Shown: piece by piece, positions 1-14,300 of the stretch | Layout of the letters: each line of letters starts with the position of its first letter | Numbering within the stretch: the stretch's first letter is position 1 | Assembly (NCBI GenBank): GCA_016165875.1 | Contig: JABBOT010000015.1 | Span: 2,471,132-2,535,131, forward strand | DNA: 64,000 bases | Source: Acanthopleura granulata | Lineage: Eukaryota > Mollusca > Polyplacophora > Chitonida > Chitonidae | Reading direction: 5' to 3' | Notes under the pieces: model-generated | The model's database searches: none | What the model saw: the letters and a program-made list of their open reading frames with translations, nothing else | Told to the model about the DNA's origin: nothing | Translations under genes and position numbers: made by a program

Positions 1-644
1 TAAACAGCTGTCGGGTCATCAACTACATCTAGTACAACCACTGTCAGTTGATTTGTGACATATGGATTTATTTATTTGAGCAAATACACTGAACTCTTGA
101 ATATTTCACTTCAATAACCCATGCAAAGAAAATGTTTATCAAGGACTAGGACTAAATTTCCTTGGTTCTACAGCAATTTAAGGATCATTCAGTTACGTAG
201 AAACCTTTATGCAGAGATTAACAGATAACATTTAGGTGCCATGGCAACCCATTTTGAACACAATGAGATATGACATTTAACACTAAAACACCACACATTT
301 TCAAGGACTTTCAAGGTAATGAAACCTTTCAGCAGAATTCAAGTACTTTGAAGGATTTCAAGAACCAGCTTAATACAGGAAGTTGATTAGCTTGAAGGGT
401 GGATAGAGGGCTTGGAATACAAAACCACTGGACTTTGGCCAGTAACAGGCAAACTTTCGCACATGTGCCACAGAGATATTAAACCACAAAGCAAGAGTAG
501 AACTGATTCCAGACTGATGGAAATCCTCTCCTGCAAACTTCAGGAGAGACAGTCTAAGTGAACTTATAAATGATGTCAGTGGTGCTTCATGCTAAATGAA
601 CCAAGTCCTGAGAGCTGTGGGGCAAGAATCAAAATTTAATGGTG
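1..644. other. Intronic sequence left of exon 49
   Basis: No exon, RNA gene or SINE is recognisable. It holds a short run of 'ttcaaggactttcaagg'-type words around 300-360, resembling a dispersed repeat also seen near 56.5 kb. It presumably belongs to the intron after exon 49, because no C-terminal unc80 sequence is found here. Confidence 0.5.
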
Positions 645-1945
645 GCAGTTGGAATTGTACCCTCACAGGTGCATATGACTGAGAGACAAACATCTCTAGG
701 AGAAAACTGCAAAATTCCATGACTTTGGCTGGGACTGAAATCCCCCATCTTATGTGTACATATGACTGACAGACAAACATCTTTAGGGGAAAACTGCAAA
801 ATTCCATGACTGGCTAGGACTGAAATCCCCCATCTTATGTGTACATATGACTGACAGACAAACATCTTTAGGGGAAAACTGCAAAATTCCATGACTGGCT
901 GGGACTGAAATCCCCCATCTTATGTGTACATATGACTGACAGACAAACATCTTTAGGGGAAAACTGCAAAATTCCATGACTGGCTGGGACTGAAATTCCC
1001 CATCTTATGTGTACATATGACTGAGAGACAATCATCTTAGATCTGAGATCTGAGATCCAAAATTCCACGACCTAGGCTGGGACTGAAATCCCCCATCTTA
1101 TGTGTACATATGACTGACAGACAAACATCTTAGATCTGAGATCTGAGATCCAAAATTCCACGACCTAGGCTGGGACTGAAATCCCCCATCTTATGTGTAC
1201 ATATGACTGACAGACAAACATCTTAGATCTGAGATCTGAGATCCAAAATTCCACGACCTAGGCTGGGACTGAAATCCCCCATCTTATGTGTACATATGAC
1301 TGAGAGACAATCATCTTGGATCTGAGATCTGAGATCCAAAATTCCACGACCTAGGCTGGGACTGAAATCCCCCATCTTATGTGTACATATGACTGACAGA
1401 CAATCATCTTAGATCTGCGATCCAAAATTCCACGACCTAGGCTGGGACTGAAATCCCCCATCTTATGTGTACATATGACTGAGAGACAATCATCTTAGAT
1501 CTGAGATCTGAGATCCAAAATTCCACGACCTAGGCTGGGACTGAAATCCCCCATCTTATGTGTACATATGACTGACAGACAATCATCTTAGATCTGAGAT
1601 CTGAGATCCAAAATTCCACGACCTAGGCTGGGACTGAAATCCCCCGACCTAGGCTGGGACTGAAACCCCCCATCTTATGTGTACATATGACTGAGAGACA
1701 ATCATCTTAGATCTGAGATCTGAGATCCAAAATTCCACGACCTAGGCTGGGACTGAAATCCCCCATCTTATGTGTACATATGACTGAGAGACAATCATCT
1801 TAGATCTGAGATCTGAGATCCAAAATTCCACGACCTAGGCTGGGACTGAAATCCCCCATCTTATGTGTACATATGACTGACAGACAATCATCTTAGATCT
1901 GAGATCTGAGATCCAAAATTCCACGACCTAGGCTGGGACTGAAAC
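645..1945. repeat. Minisatellite, 83-95-base unit, about 14 copies
   Basis: Tandem units share 'catcttatgtgtacatatga' and end in two alternative blocks. The right-hand units carry 'agatctgagatctgagatcc' and are about 95 bases long. The left-hand units carry 'aggggaaaactgcaaaattc' and are about 83 bases long. A diverged ancestral-looking unit lies at about 1995-2080, between the array and the donor of exon 49. The array is in the intron just after exon 49 and carries no recognisable exon sequence. Confidence 0.95.
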
Positions 1946-2112
1946 TTCAACCTTCTGTGCGAATATGCTTGAGAAACCCCAGGACGTTAAAAAGAACGGT
2001 GCAAAATTCCATGTCACTGGCTGGGATGGAACCTCCCTCATCATGGATGAATCCGACCAAGAGACAAGCATCTTAATAATCATGCTGCCCAATGTAAGGC
2101 TGACGAGTTTAC

Positions 2113-2316
2113 CGAGAGCAGTAATATCATCCTCTTGCACACTCTGCACCCGGCTGAACTTCTCCAGGATGCGACTTCCCTCCCGTGCAATGATGCGCTT
2201 GCTGGACCTCTGTCTGTTGAGGAGGGGACTGCCCCCGGTTGTGTCCACGCTTGACCCTCGGGCCAGGTTTCTGACCGGCGCTCCAGTGCTGGAGCTGGAC
2301 TGAGACAGAATCGTGG
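2113..2316 (-). CDS. unc80: unc80 exon 49 (last exon in window)
   Basis: 68 codons; phase in 1, phase out 1. It encodes a Ser-rich segment, then SSKRIIAREGSR and ILEKFSRVQSVQEDD, similar to the EGSLSRVASIQSEPG region near the C-terminus of vertebrate UNC80. The acceptor is TTTGTTTGCAG. The donor GTAAAC is weak, and the reading frame stays open for more than 50 further codons, so the left border is the least certain of the exon ends here. Confidence 0.75.
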
Positions 2317-5300
2317 CTGCAAACAAAATGTTACACAATGTCTCCCACATTTCACATTTAATTGTAATACAGGATTTTGGAGCACGTCTGCAATTTACAA
2401 GAAATCTGTCCGAATTTTCAGTTTGCATCTAAAAATTCTGGGCTTTAAACAATGAAAGTCTAATCATTTTAACTAAAAGGGCACATTTTTAAAAACATGT
2501 TTCTTTAAAGGTTGTTAGAACACTATGGGTACCTTTGCTTGGTCTCTACTGGCATACGTGGCTAGGTTTTGAGAGATACTGGAAGGTATCTGAGTTCCTT
2601 TGACAGTACCTTTTCTGGGTCTCTTGCTAATGGTAGCAAACATGGGATTGAGGGATACTGGAAGATATCTGCATTTCACAAAATACCATACCTCTATCGG
2701 GTCTCTTGCCAATGGTAGCAAACATGCAATTGAGAGATACTGGAAGACTGTCACTCAACTGGGTCTCTTGCCAATGGTAGCTAACATGGGTTTGGGAGAT
2801 ACTGGAAGATATCTGCTTTCCACAATAAACCATACCTTTACTGGGTCTTTTGCCAATGGTAGCTAACATGGGTTTGGGAGGGTTGATGTCAGGAGGCACT
2901 TCAGAGATGCTCATCCTCTGGCGATGGTCAAACGCTTGCGAGTGGTCTGAACGGTCAGTCGCCATGGTAGCAGTTCTTGGTCGATATTCTGTAAAAGACC
3001 AATGGTTGGTTTCTTAATGGGTATAAAGACCACAACACATTACACGTCCAGCTGCAGTCAAACGATCGAACGAGTTGGACCAGTTTGGTACCTCACTGGT
3101 CAGGAGTCAGTCAATCATGGCATGATCAAGGCATAAGGCTGTGTTCACAGCGTTAGATTGTCATATCGACTACTTGTAGTAGAATTCAACAAGTGGAATG
3201 AAAATTGTTAAGTCATAAGCCATTGTCTGATGATGTGTTATGTCCAATGTGACAAACCTTGTGAAATAACGCCGGTCCTATTTGACTTGTTGAGTCCGTC
3301 GTGTCGACGATAGCACCACGTGAATGTGGTTTTGAGCCATGGAGTCAGATAGGGTTTAAGCCATGGAGTCAGAGAGGGTTTAACCCATGGAGTCAGATAG
3401 GGCCACTTGCTACAGAACATGCATTACAGCTTGGGTAGACCCTGCTCATTTCTGTGGCTAGACCGTCTATTTCTACTACCAGTATTAGCCATACAGACAT
3501 TACTGGCTCTATTCAGGTCACTTATAATTTTTCAGGGAAGTTTTTCTGTACACAAAAATACAATCATACATGAATATCTGTCAAAGAAAGACTTGTTAAA
3601 AAGTTTAGCGAAATGGGCATGGCCTCGATTTTCAGATTTTGCACAAAAATGGCTGGCACATACTTTGAATTTTTCATCTATACCTATCAATTTATTGTCA
3701 GCTTTTTTGCACACTCAAGCAAGCAAGTTAAGCTGATCCTGATACAAGGGACTATCCCTGTTTTGCACATGATACTGCATCTGTCGTTTAAATAGCAACG
3801 TTCAACTGCAGCATTTTACACCTGTAAATATCCTGTCTGTGTATACAGATATATCAAGTCCTGCAGAAAAAAGTACGACAACTTTATAAACACGCGGCAT
3901 ATGAAAACAGCTTGAAAATAACATGGGGGCTATTTGTTCATCATGCATTCGCTTCTTCGTAAAAACCTGAAACACTCTTATTACACGAAAACCTCATGTG
4001 CTTCTATTTCAAGAACATAACGTCATTCCCGCAGCAAATTTCTGACCAAACAAAACCAAATCCAGGGCATACACTTCAACGTATAACACATGCTGCAAAA
4101 CTAGAAAGACAAATCTGCCTCATGTGAAGACAAACTAAAGTGTAAAAGTAAAACTGGACACAAGCCTTTCCACCATGAAACTTAAGGCGTACCTGCGTGT
4201 CTCAAACTAAGTAAGTACACAGGTCTAATTACATATATACATACATGTACATGTATTTACATGCAATCTAATTAAGATCTGATCATACAACATGTATTAT
4301 ACCAGCCATATATATCTAGAACAGCCAAGTAACAAAAAACAGTACACATTAAAGAAGGATGATACTGGTTGTTGAGAGAGAGCCAATTTATAGTATTCAT
4401 TTACTTACTGGATACTGGGGTTAGAGAGATGATAAATATTTTGCTGGTGGTTAGATTTAATAAGGGAGAGACAAACTGGTAATGTCTCAGAGAAAACCAC
4501 CACCCAATCACAAGTTACTGGACAAATCCCCTGCCATAAAGCCAACCGCAGAAAAAAACTAGTGATCGATCGTGTGCTGGATTTGACCACCAGTCTTTTT
4601 GCCCGACCAATGCTTTGATTTGACCACCAATCTTTTTTCCCGACCAGTGCTATTTAATCAGACGTATTCACAAAATGATAGGGAATATCATAATTTCAGT
4701 TCAGGGCATTTCGTACAATGAATATTCTAACTTAATAAAAAATTATCCAACATTTATGTCATTTATTACAATCAGACTATGAAAAAAACATAAATCATAT
4801 TACGTTTTACATTAAACTGATAAACACACCAAAGAAATAGCTTATTCCAAAGCAACTTTATACTAAGGTACTAAGACATGAGTATTTGCATTTAAACAAA
4901 TATAAAACACAAAGTCTTTATTACAATCCCTGCTAATGTGAAGCCCATTAAACGGAAACAAGCCACTGAAATTAACAATGTGGTCTCCACAAGATGACTT
5001 TGGGGAAAAATAATGTGTATTTATACACAACCCGGTTTGTTCTAAACTATGTTCTGTCAGAGAGGTTTTGCACTGTCTCGAATACTCGCACAGATACCGA
5101 CACATCACAACCTAATGTGATCTCTGTTCAAGCATCTGTTGTGCACAAGCCTTTCTCTCATGTTTATACAGTGTTTTACATTTATTTATTTATTTGATTG
5201 GTGTTTTACGCCGTAATCAAGAATATTTCACTTATATGACAGAGGCCAGCATTATGGTGGGAGGAAACCGGGCAGAGCCTGGGGGAAACTCACGACCATC

Positions 5301-8300
5301 CACAGGTTGCTGGCAGACCTTCCCACCAGTGTTTTACAGAGTATAAAGACATAAATGTCATGTTAGGTATAAGCTTCATTGATTCTGTTAAGAACTCTAA
5401 GGAGCTAGTTAATACTGCTGCTGTTTTGCTCTCACAGTAAAATTGAAGTCAATTTCCGATTGAAAAATAGGTGAAAAGCCAAACATACGGACTAAAAATC
5501 CAAACTGGTACGTAAAGCATATATGCTTGGGAGTTTCTCCAGGAACGGCGAATCAAAAGATTCTTCGTGCGTGAGCACAAACAGCTGCAGTTGTCGAACT
5601 TAAAGTTGCATCTACCTACACAGCCATGCAAAACCTCTCAAGCATCTCAGTGGTTGAAATATCTACCTGTGTATATATGTATACAATTTGTTTTCTAAAG
5701 CCGCCTGCAGTGAAAAGACGATACAATCATGAGAAAAATCATCCAAACAGAAGAGGACTACTCTGACAGTGCATCGGTATCATTCATTCCTGTGACGTTC
5801 TACATCAGTTCTACACAATCCTACCATCAAAGGTATCCAAAAAACAGTCAGGGCAAGAATCTGAAAGAGACGTGGACACATCGGTGCCATAAATTGGTCA
5901 CAAATCACACAGCACAATGTCAACTGCACAACAACAACTGGGATACATTGATGTAAAACAGTGGAATTACCAACAAATCCAAGTCAGGTGTCTGTTTTTT
6001 CACAGACATACCGAGACGGTGCTTTCTTCTGGTGGGCTGGCGTCGGCATATATGCCATTATATTTACCGCAATTCTTCTACTTTTCACCTAATGCACATA
6101 CCCGTCATTGTAACAAGAATACAGTTTCTTTTTTTCTCACAGTTAGTCCATCTCATGAGCAACACATCCATATTTTTACTTTTCACAAAACTGCGTGAGA
6201 AATGCAAAAATTTTGGACATCAGCATTACAAATATCTGTCCTAAAGATCAAAGGAATTGGGGTAGGATGCTGACTCAATGGAATGCTATGCCAAAGACAC
6301 CAGACACGATATCCCACCCACCAACATTATACCCACACCAGACACGATATCCCACCCACCAACATTATACCACACCAGACTGACCAGTACTTGGCCTTTT
6401 CTGTACTTCTGCCATTTGATTTACAACCTCATTTGCCTGATTCCAAACCAAATCGTTCAATAAGACAAACAACAATAACAGGCAGGACCAATTACAATTG
6501 GCACTTAGTCATAGGGGTGAAGGAAACCCAAGAGTGAGGGCTACAGGCCACCCTCTGGGATGTCACTCGTTACTGACAAGCTATTCCACATGTGACGTCC
6601 AGATACACACAACATACTGGGGTGGGTGGGGTGTTCAGTGAAGACTACTGATCTTCAACAAACGTTTTGCAATTTTAGTTTTGCAATGATCGGTGGTTTT
6701 CTTTTTTTTTACCTATCTGTTCATCCCATTGACTGATGCTACCTAGAGATGAAAGTTTTTTATACTACACGAGGCCCAAATCGACTGTCACATTTTCCAA
6801 AAAAATCATTAGAAACGCTATTAGCAAAGGTGAAATGAATGTGGCGCCAGGTGTTATACATGTATGCTTTCTTGTGTCTTTTTGGTCATTTAAATGCAGG
6901 AACTGCTTTCATATCATTTGTATTTATTTCGCTTTTTTTTGGTAGTGCCTTGAGATATTCTACACGTATGTGTCTGAAAACGGCCACAGTTTTTATCATC
7001 CCGATGTATAATTTTCTTTTCAAGTTTTTCTTTTTCAGAAGAAGCTAAATTTGCCTTGACACTTACAGGTACTTAACTTGATCCAGTAACATAAATACTT
7101 TGATTGCTGAGTCAAACTACTTAACTCCGACCTGGCTTAAGTGGAAAAAAATTCATATTTGAGTCAAAACACCACACGATTTGTTGAGTGTCTTGGCCAA
7201 ATATCTCTACCAAAACATTTAACCAGATTAGCTAACAAAACTGGGCAGAGTAAGTTTTTTCTCTTATATTTTGTATATTTCTTGGACTATATCTAGTAAT
7301 GGTGTAAGAGGAAAATGATTTCAAATCTCATTGGCTGTGACCTGCCATGTGACATTCTCTTACTATGTACCTGCCAATGGCTACACTGGAGCTCTGAATT
7401 GACACTAGTCCACTGGAGTGCATAACCCAGAAGGAACACAAGAATGTCCCTTGGACATCCTCGTTCAAGGGCGACATCTGTTAGATTACAGCCAAGGAAG
7501 CAGTATTCTACTGTGCCCTGACACTGGATTACAAATGCATTAATACAGCCATGCAAGTGACAGACAAAATGACAATAAAGACCACAACGAAAATTTAGCT
7601 CTTTCTTATGGTAAAGACTTGGGGCCATCTGTGGCTGAGGAGGTTAGCATGCTAGCAAAGCGTAATGACCCAGGAACCTTTCACTGAAACTGTTACGGTG
7701 ACTTGAAGTCAAGCTCATGCTGGCTTCCTCTTCGGTTGTACACAACTGTGGAACTGTCTGCCGGCAACCTCTCGTCTGCTGGCAGCCTGGCCCCACTCCC
7801 CCAGCCACCTCGGGGAATATTTCACTAATACAATGCTGGCCACCATTATAGTGGGAGGAAACCAGGCACAGCTCTGGTAGCTGGCAGACTTTCTCGCACA
7901 TCTTTTCACAGGCATTCTGAATTGGTTATACCATGCTGACGGAAGAAATGTTATCTCCTTTAAGACCACTTACAAATGCCTTTATTTATCAAAGAGCTCC
8001 ACAATATTCTCATTCCTAAGCTAGCTCTGAGTCACCACCATGTGTATCCTAGCAATTTCAAGACAAGCCTCTTAAACACCTTGGCCAATATATGTTACCC
8101 CGCAAGTAAATTTTGTTCTTTTAACACCATACTCAAGAATCATCCCCTTACATGATGACGGTAAATATATTGTGTGCGCAGGAATGTTCAGCAAGTTGCT
8201 CTGACTACAGGGCTTCAGTGACCTTCATGCATGACTGCACAAAATCACACCATCAACTGCTTACTACCATCAAGGCCCTGGTAACCTTGAAGCAGGCAAA

Positions 8301-11300
8301 GGTGAACTACAGTTTTAAATAAAATCTCCATGACCCTATTAAGGAAGCAGCCAGTAAAACGCACGAGCACACTGATAAGGACACTGGTAAGAAAATGCCA
8401 CCAGTATATATCACCAGGTTGGAGGAACAAACATGAAGGACATGGCAAAACTCCTGAAGTAAAACTAGACGTATGACTGTGCCAGATCTGAACACTCAGC
8501 CCAACTACTGCTGGAATTGAATGAAAGTACAATCTAGACAAAAAAACCTATAAGCTCCACAATCTTTTTTCCTTTTTTCCCCTCCAAACTGCAGCAGTGC
8601 CAGATTCCAGTCCTCAACCCACCTGCCATTGGAGAAAAGTACGATCTGGACACACACCTGACAGCTCGGCAACTTTTCTTTTCTTTTTGTTGTACAACAC
8701 AAAGGCACTACACTAGTGCACGATTACGAACATGTGAGTGTGCACTCAAAAGCTGAAAATTAATCCTACCATCTAAGGCATCCGAGACACCACTTTGATA
8801 ATAGTCTGAAAGAAAGGGCAATAACTCTTAGTAAAAGTCTCACGCAAGGGCAATAACTCCTAGTAACAGTCTAATAAAAAGGGCCATAACTCTTAGAAAG
8901 TCACCAACACAGTAGACCATCAGAAATAAAGATATATGTAAAAAGCCATAACCTGTGAGCATTGTTCACATGTATAACACTGGATGCTGTAACTAAATGA
9001 AAAAAAATACCGTGCAACGCACTTAAAACCCTTCGGCCTTCAGCACAAGTACGTGTAACAAACAGATACAAATTCCAAGAGATATTATGTACAACACCAG
9101 CCATTCATAAAATTGTATAGTTGTGGTATAAGTTTGGTGGACTTGGGACAAACTGTTTAGGAGATAGAGTGTTTACAAGCCTTTATAAAATTTAACTTAA
9201 ATGACCCAAATGACCGTGACAAAAAAAGGCAAGGTTGCTGAAAATCAATAGGGTGCTTCCTCATGCCAAAGTGTAAGTATGGTGTAATACCCATTGGCCA
9301 AAGTTGGCTGATGGGTAAAAAATCAGAAACACAATCAAAGAGAAACAAGATAGAGCTACTGGTACACACAAAACAGGGCCAAATACAGATTCCCTATGGC
9401 ACCCATTTGGGTATTAGAATTGGGTTGAGGTCAATAAAGAGTTCAGTTGTGTCTGATGTACAGGTATATATGTATATTTCCTCTTTTGTTGAAATTTTGT
9501 CCTGTATGGGCTATTTTTTGGTGATCCATAAAGGTGAGCATGGTATAAATGACATTAAACCCGAATATTGATGCCTCATACTGCTAAATGGTCTGAAGAC
9601 AAAATGAGAAATCACCAAAACACAAATTGTCCCAACTTAATGAGTTACAAGTACAGGTACTTCAACAATGAAACTTCAGTGTAAGTTAAGACATGAGAGC
9701 AATCATTCCTAACCATTTCAAATCCTGAAAGGAATGTAAAACAAACACACCAATCCACACACAAAACTTATGCACTGACTAATTCGTTTTCTAACCCACT
9801 CTGAGCTAAAGTACATGAGCAATGAGGCAATCTGTAGTTGGTCAAGCTACATTTTGTACTACGTGAACTGATTTCAAATGATTTAAGCCTGCATGTTTCA
9901 GCAATACTGGAGTAGCTCTTTAACTAAGGATTATCATTATTAAAAACAAAAAAACAAACTCACACGAAAGTAATAAATAGTTAATGTATCAGTACATACC
10001 ACCATACACCCCTACACCGCCAGCAGAAGTGATCTCTTCCTTGATCTGGCGTAACTCAGTGGCCAGCTGAACCAGGACGCTCCCATTACAGCGGGGGGGT
10101 GGCAGGTTCCCTGTGATTTTCTCCTTTATGGTCTGCTGTAAGAAGTACTCCTGAGCTGTGTCACAGTTCACTTTCATCATCTAAAAAAAACCAAAAAAAA
10201 ACAGCTGAACAAACTACTTTGTCTCCTAATCTCAATGGATTCCATTTGATCCACTCTGCAGGACTCTACTATAAGCTGGTTCAAATCGATAGTGACATAA
10301 CAGCTGTCAAACTGAAGATTTTTAAACATAAAATAGCAAACAGATTTTCGGGATTCCATGTTCAAGAAATTTAACGATGTGAAGCAATGTACATCAGATT
10401 ATGAGTATGAATGTGACTTTGTTTAATTCAGCAATCCAAGCAGATTCCCTTCAGTTTCAGTTTATGAAAAATCATAACAGGGGCCAGATCTCTGGATTCC
10501 AGTTGAATGTAAAGCCGTGATTTAATTAGTTATGAACTCTGTACACACAATTTTTTTCACTTTTATATGATGGCTGTCAGGGTCTATGCATGGAGAGACC
10601 AGAGTGTCTGAAGCAAACCACTGCCCTTCACAAGATACCAGAGACACCTTCAGATTTACAGTTAAAGTCAGAAGTAGCAAAATTGGAATTTTATTCGGCT
10701 TCCTCATGGATCAGAGCCTGGCTGAGGCAAGATTTCCTCAAAATTCCTGCCCAATGTTCTCAAAATCCCAACCAATTTCCACAAAATACCAACCAAATGT
10801 CTCCAGAATTCCAAGCACTTCAAAATCCCAGCCAAATTTCCACAAAATAACAACTAAGAGTCTCCAGAATCCCAACCACTTCTTCAAAATCCCAACCAAA
10901 CTGCCTTAAACATCTCAACAAAATACACGAATCCCAACCAAAAGTTCTCAAAATCCCACCCAAATGTCTTCAAAATCTCCACCAAAACCCTTCAAAATCC
11001 CAACCAAAAGTCCACAGAATCCCAACTAAATGCCCCCAAAATCCCAACCACATGTCCCCAAAATCCCAACCAAAAGTTCTCAAAATCCCAACCAAATGTA
11101 CCCTAAGTCCCTGACCAAATGTCACCAAAATCCAAACCAAAACTCTCCAAAATCCCAACCAAATGACAACAAAATCCCAACCAAATGTCCCCAAAATCCA
11201 AACCAAAGATCCTCTAAATCCCAACCAAAAGTCTCCAAAATCCCAACCAAATGTCCCCAAAATCCCAACCAAAAGTTCTCAAAATCCCAACCAAATGTAC

Positions 11301-14300
11301 CCTAAGTCCCTGACCAAATGTCACCAAAATCCAAACCAAAACTCCCCAAAATCTCAACCAAAAGTCTCCAGAATCCCACCCAAAGGCCCTCAGAATCCCC
11401 CACGTCCTCAAAATTCCAACCAAATATCTTCAAAATCTCACCCAAAAGTCTTCAGGATCTCAACCAGAAGCCCTCAGAATACTATTAACCAAATGCTCAG
11501 AGAATTCCAACCAAATGTCCTCAAATATCCACCAATGCGTGAACACTGTTCGGCACTCTCGCCACTCATTTCAATCTGTAGTCTCACTTACTTTGAACTC
11601 TATGAATGGCTGAAGCTGAAGGAATATGGAGGGCCTGTGAGTTACAACAAAGTCCAGGAATTTCCACAACGGCAGGCCGCCTGGTGACAGAAAACAGAAT
11701 GAACTTGATAACTGTAACCATTATTTCCTTACTACTTGCATTTCCTTCCTTTTACTATGATGTGGATATATACACATGCATTTAACAGACTAATTTTTGT
11801 GTGCTCAGACTCGAATATCTCTTGAAAATAAATGTTTCATTCTACGCCTCGTTTATATGACTGATTGATAGCCTGGTTTTTAATATTCAAGAATATTTCA
11901 CTAGTAACACTGAGGTTTATGGAGGACAACAGTGTCGGGAAAATAGCCGCCTTGGCAAGCCATGGGCAACTTCTCCTACATCATGTATTTGAAGTCCATA
12001 CAAGACCAGATATATGTACACATAAACCGCCCTTCATCCATTCAGCTACATCTTAGGTACATAGTAATATTACACTGTAAGTGTACTACACCCTCAGTTA
12101 GTGTAATAATGCTACACCCTAAGTTACCATAGTCACGTTTCACCTTATTTTACTGCACTAGTGCCACACCCTCACTTACTGTAATAATGCTACTCCTTAT
12201 GTGACAACCCTAAACACTCAGCAACTATAGACATGCCACATCCTCAGTGACTGTAGCAATGTTACACCCTCAGTTAGTGTAATAATGCTACTGCTTATGT
12301 AACTGTAGCATCCCTACACACTCAGTAACTACAGACATGGCACACCCTCAGTTACTGTTGTAATGCAACACCATGTTATCATAGCATCCCTACACACTCA
12401 GTAACTGTAGACATGCCGAAACCTCAGTGACTGTTGTAATGCTACACCGTATGTTACCGTAGCATCCCTACACACTCAGCAACTGTAGACATGCCACATC
12501 CTCTGTTACCGTAGTGACACTACACCTTCAGTTACGGTAACACCCTTAGTAACTACAGAAATGCCACACACTCATGTAATATGTGTGGTAATGCTACATC
12601 CTCAATTACTCTCATGAGTTAATTTTGTGATGGTACACACTCAGCAGATGACAGCATGTGTAAGGAGGACAGCTTCAAGTGACCCAGGAGTGAGCTAGTA
12701 GCATGTCCTTGAGAATGTGAATCCTTCCTATGTCTCCACACACAATACTAACTGCCTCCGTGGCCTGGTGGTTAGAGTGTCTGTCTGGAGGTGACAGATT
12801 CGGGATTCATCCTGGATCAGGTCACACCAAAGACTTTAAAAATGGTATTTTCTGCTGCCTCACTTTTTGCTCGGTGCTCAGAGGTGAGAGAAAGGAAACA
12901 GGGCTGGAAGGCCAGGTGTTAGCATAATGTGACTAGGTGGGGTGTCACATCTGGTGTCATCGGCCTGATGCTCAAGTAGCAGCAGCACTTTGGCAGCATG
13001 GATTTGCCCTGCCACAAGCAGACACTGCACATTCTGACTCCTCCTCCGTCATATGGCTGAAAAAGTTTTGAGAGACGACCCCAAGCATTCATGCATACAT
13101 ACCACACACTCCTCCTCTGAAAAATTGTTGAGTACAACGTACGACCCCAAGCATTCATACAAACATACCACACATGCCTTCTCCGTCATATGGCTGAGAA
13201 ATTGTTGAGTACAACCTATGACCCCAAGCACACATACAAACATACCACACACACCTTCTCCATCATATGGCTGGAAAATTGTTGAGTACAACCTATGACC
13301 CCAAGCATACATACAAACATACCACACACACCTTCTCCGTCATATGGCTGGAAAATTGTTGAGTACAACCTATGACCCCAAGCATTCATACAAACATACC
13401 ACACACGCCTTCTCCGTCATATGGCTGGAAAATTGTTGAGTACAACCTATGACCCCAAGCACACATACAAACATACCACACACACCTTCTCCGTCATATG
13501 GCTGGAAAATTGTTGAGTACGACGTACGACCCCAAGCATACATACAAACATACCACACACAATAATTCTCACCATTATTTGAGCCCGCTATTTCATGCAC
13601 ACATTTGGCCACCTTATGCCATTCTGGAGCCAGCTGTTTATCAAAACACACCATCAGGATTTCCAAACCTGAAACAGAAAGTGACACTATATGAAAACTA
13701 GAGGTTGTGCATATAAGTATATGCCCCCTCCTCCTTCCTCTTTTATAGTCTTGAGGAGTATCAAGAAACACACCTACATTACACCTTTGAACAAAGTGGT
13801 CTGATAATGTTTTCCATGGTATTCATTACTGGACAACTACTTGGAGCATACCACTTTCATTAAAGGGGTGGTTGGAAAAATGTCAGGCACCTCTTTGCAG
13901 GCTTGTATTCTATACATTAGGAAATTCAAATCTGTTCACTGCGCCATCCAAGGGAAAATGCTCACCACTAAAATCTGTGAACATCTGTTCAAACTTTGCA
14001 TCAAAGCCGAAGATACTGGCAAACTAATTGCATTTACTTTTGACAGTTACTTACCTGGGCAAGCTGTCAGTAAGACCAGCTCCAGTGGTTCTTCAGGTAG
14101 ACTTTGCCAAAATGGGAGGGAGGCACTGTTACTTACCCAGGTAAGCTGTCTGTAAGACCACCTCAGGTGTGTTCTTCAGGTAGACTTTGTCAGAGTGGGA
14201 AGGAGACACTGTTACTTACCCAGGTAAGCTGTCTGTAAGACCAACTCAGGTGCATTCTTCAGGTACACTTTGTCAGAGTGGGAGGAAGACACTGTTACTT

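Larger units (their letters stand above)
2989..9999 (-). other. unc80: Intron 47 (7.0 kb)
   Basis: The longest intron seen. It holds SINE copies (5181-5326, 7624-7903), small tandem duplications (3337-3400, 4565-4655, 6290-6380) and an 'agggcaataactcttag' triplet at 8814-8897. No conserved coding block or RNA gene could be recognised on either strand, and open frames are short and unlike any known protein. A small alternative exon cannot be excluded. Confidence 0.7.

Noticed and set aside
1965..2303. 112-codon plus-strand open frame
   Set aside because: It is the antisense of exon 49; the minus-strand reading has conserved protein similarity and correct splice sites.
11030..11687. 174-codon plus-strand and ~100-codon minus-strand open frames
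   Set aside because: Minisatellite translation of a 22-base unit; the plus-strand frame also runs antisense through unc80 exon 46.
13370..13771. 133-codon minus-strand open frame as one exon
   Set aside because: Only the central part (13573-13668) matches UNC80; the rest is intron and 77-base minisatellite.
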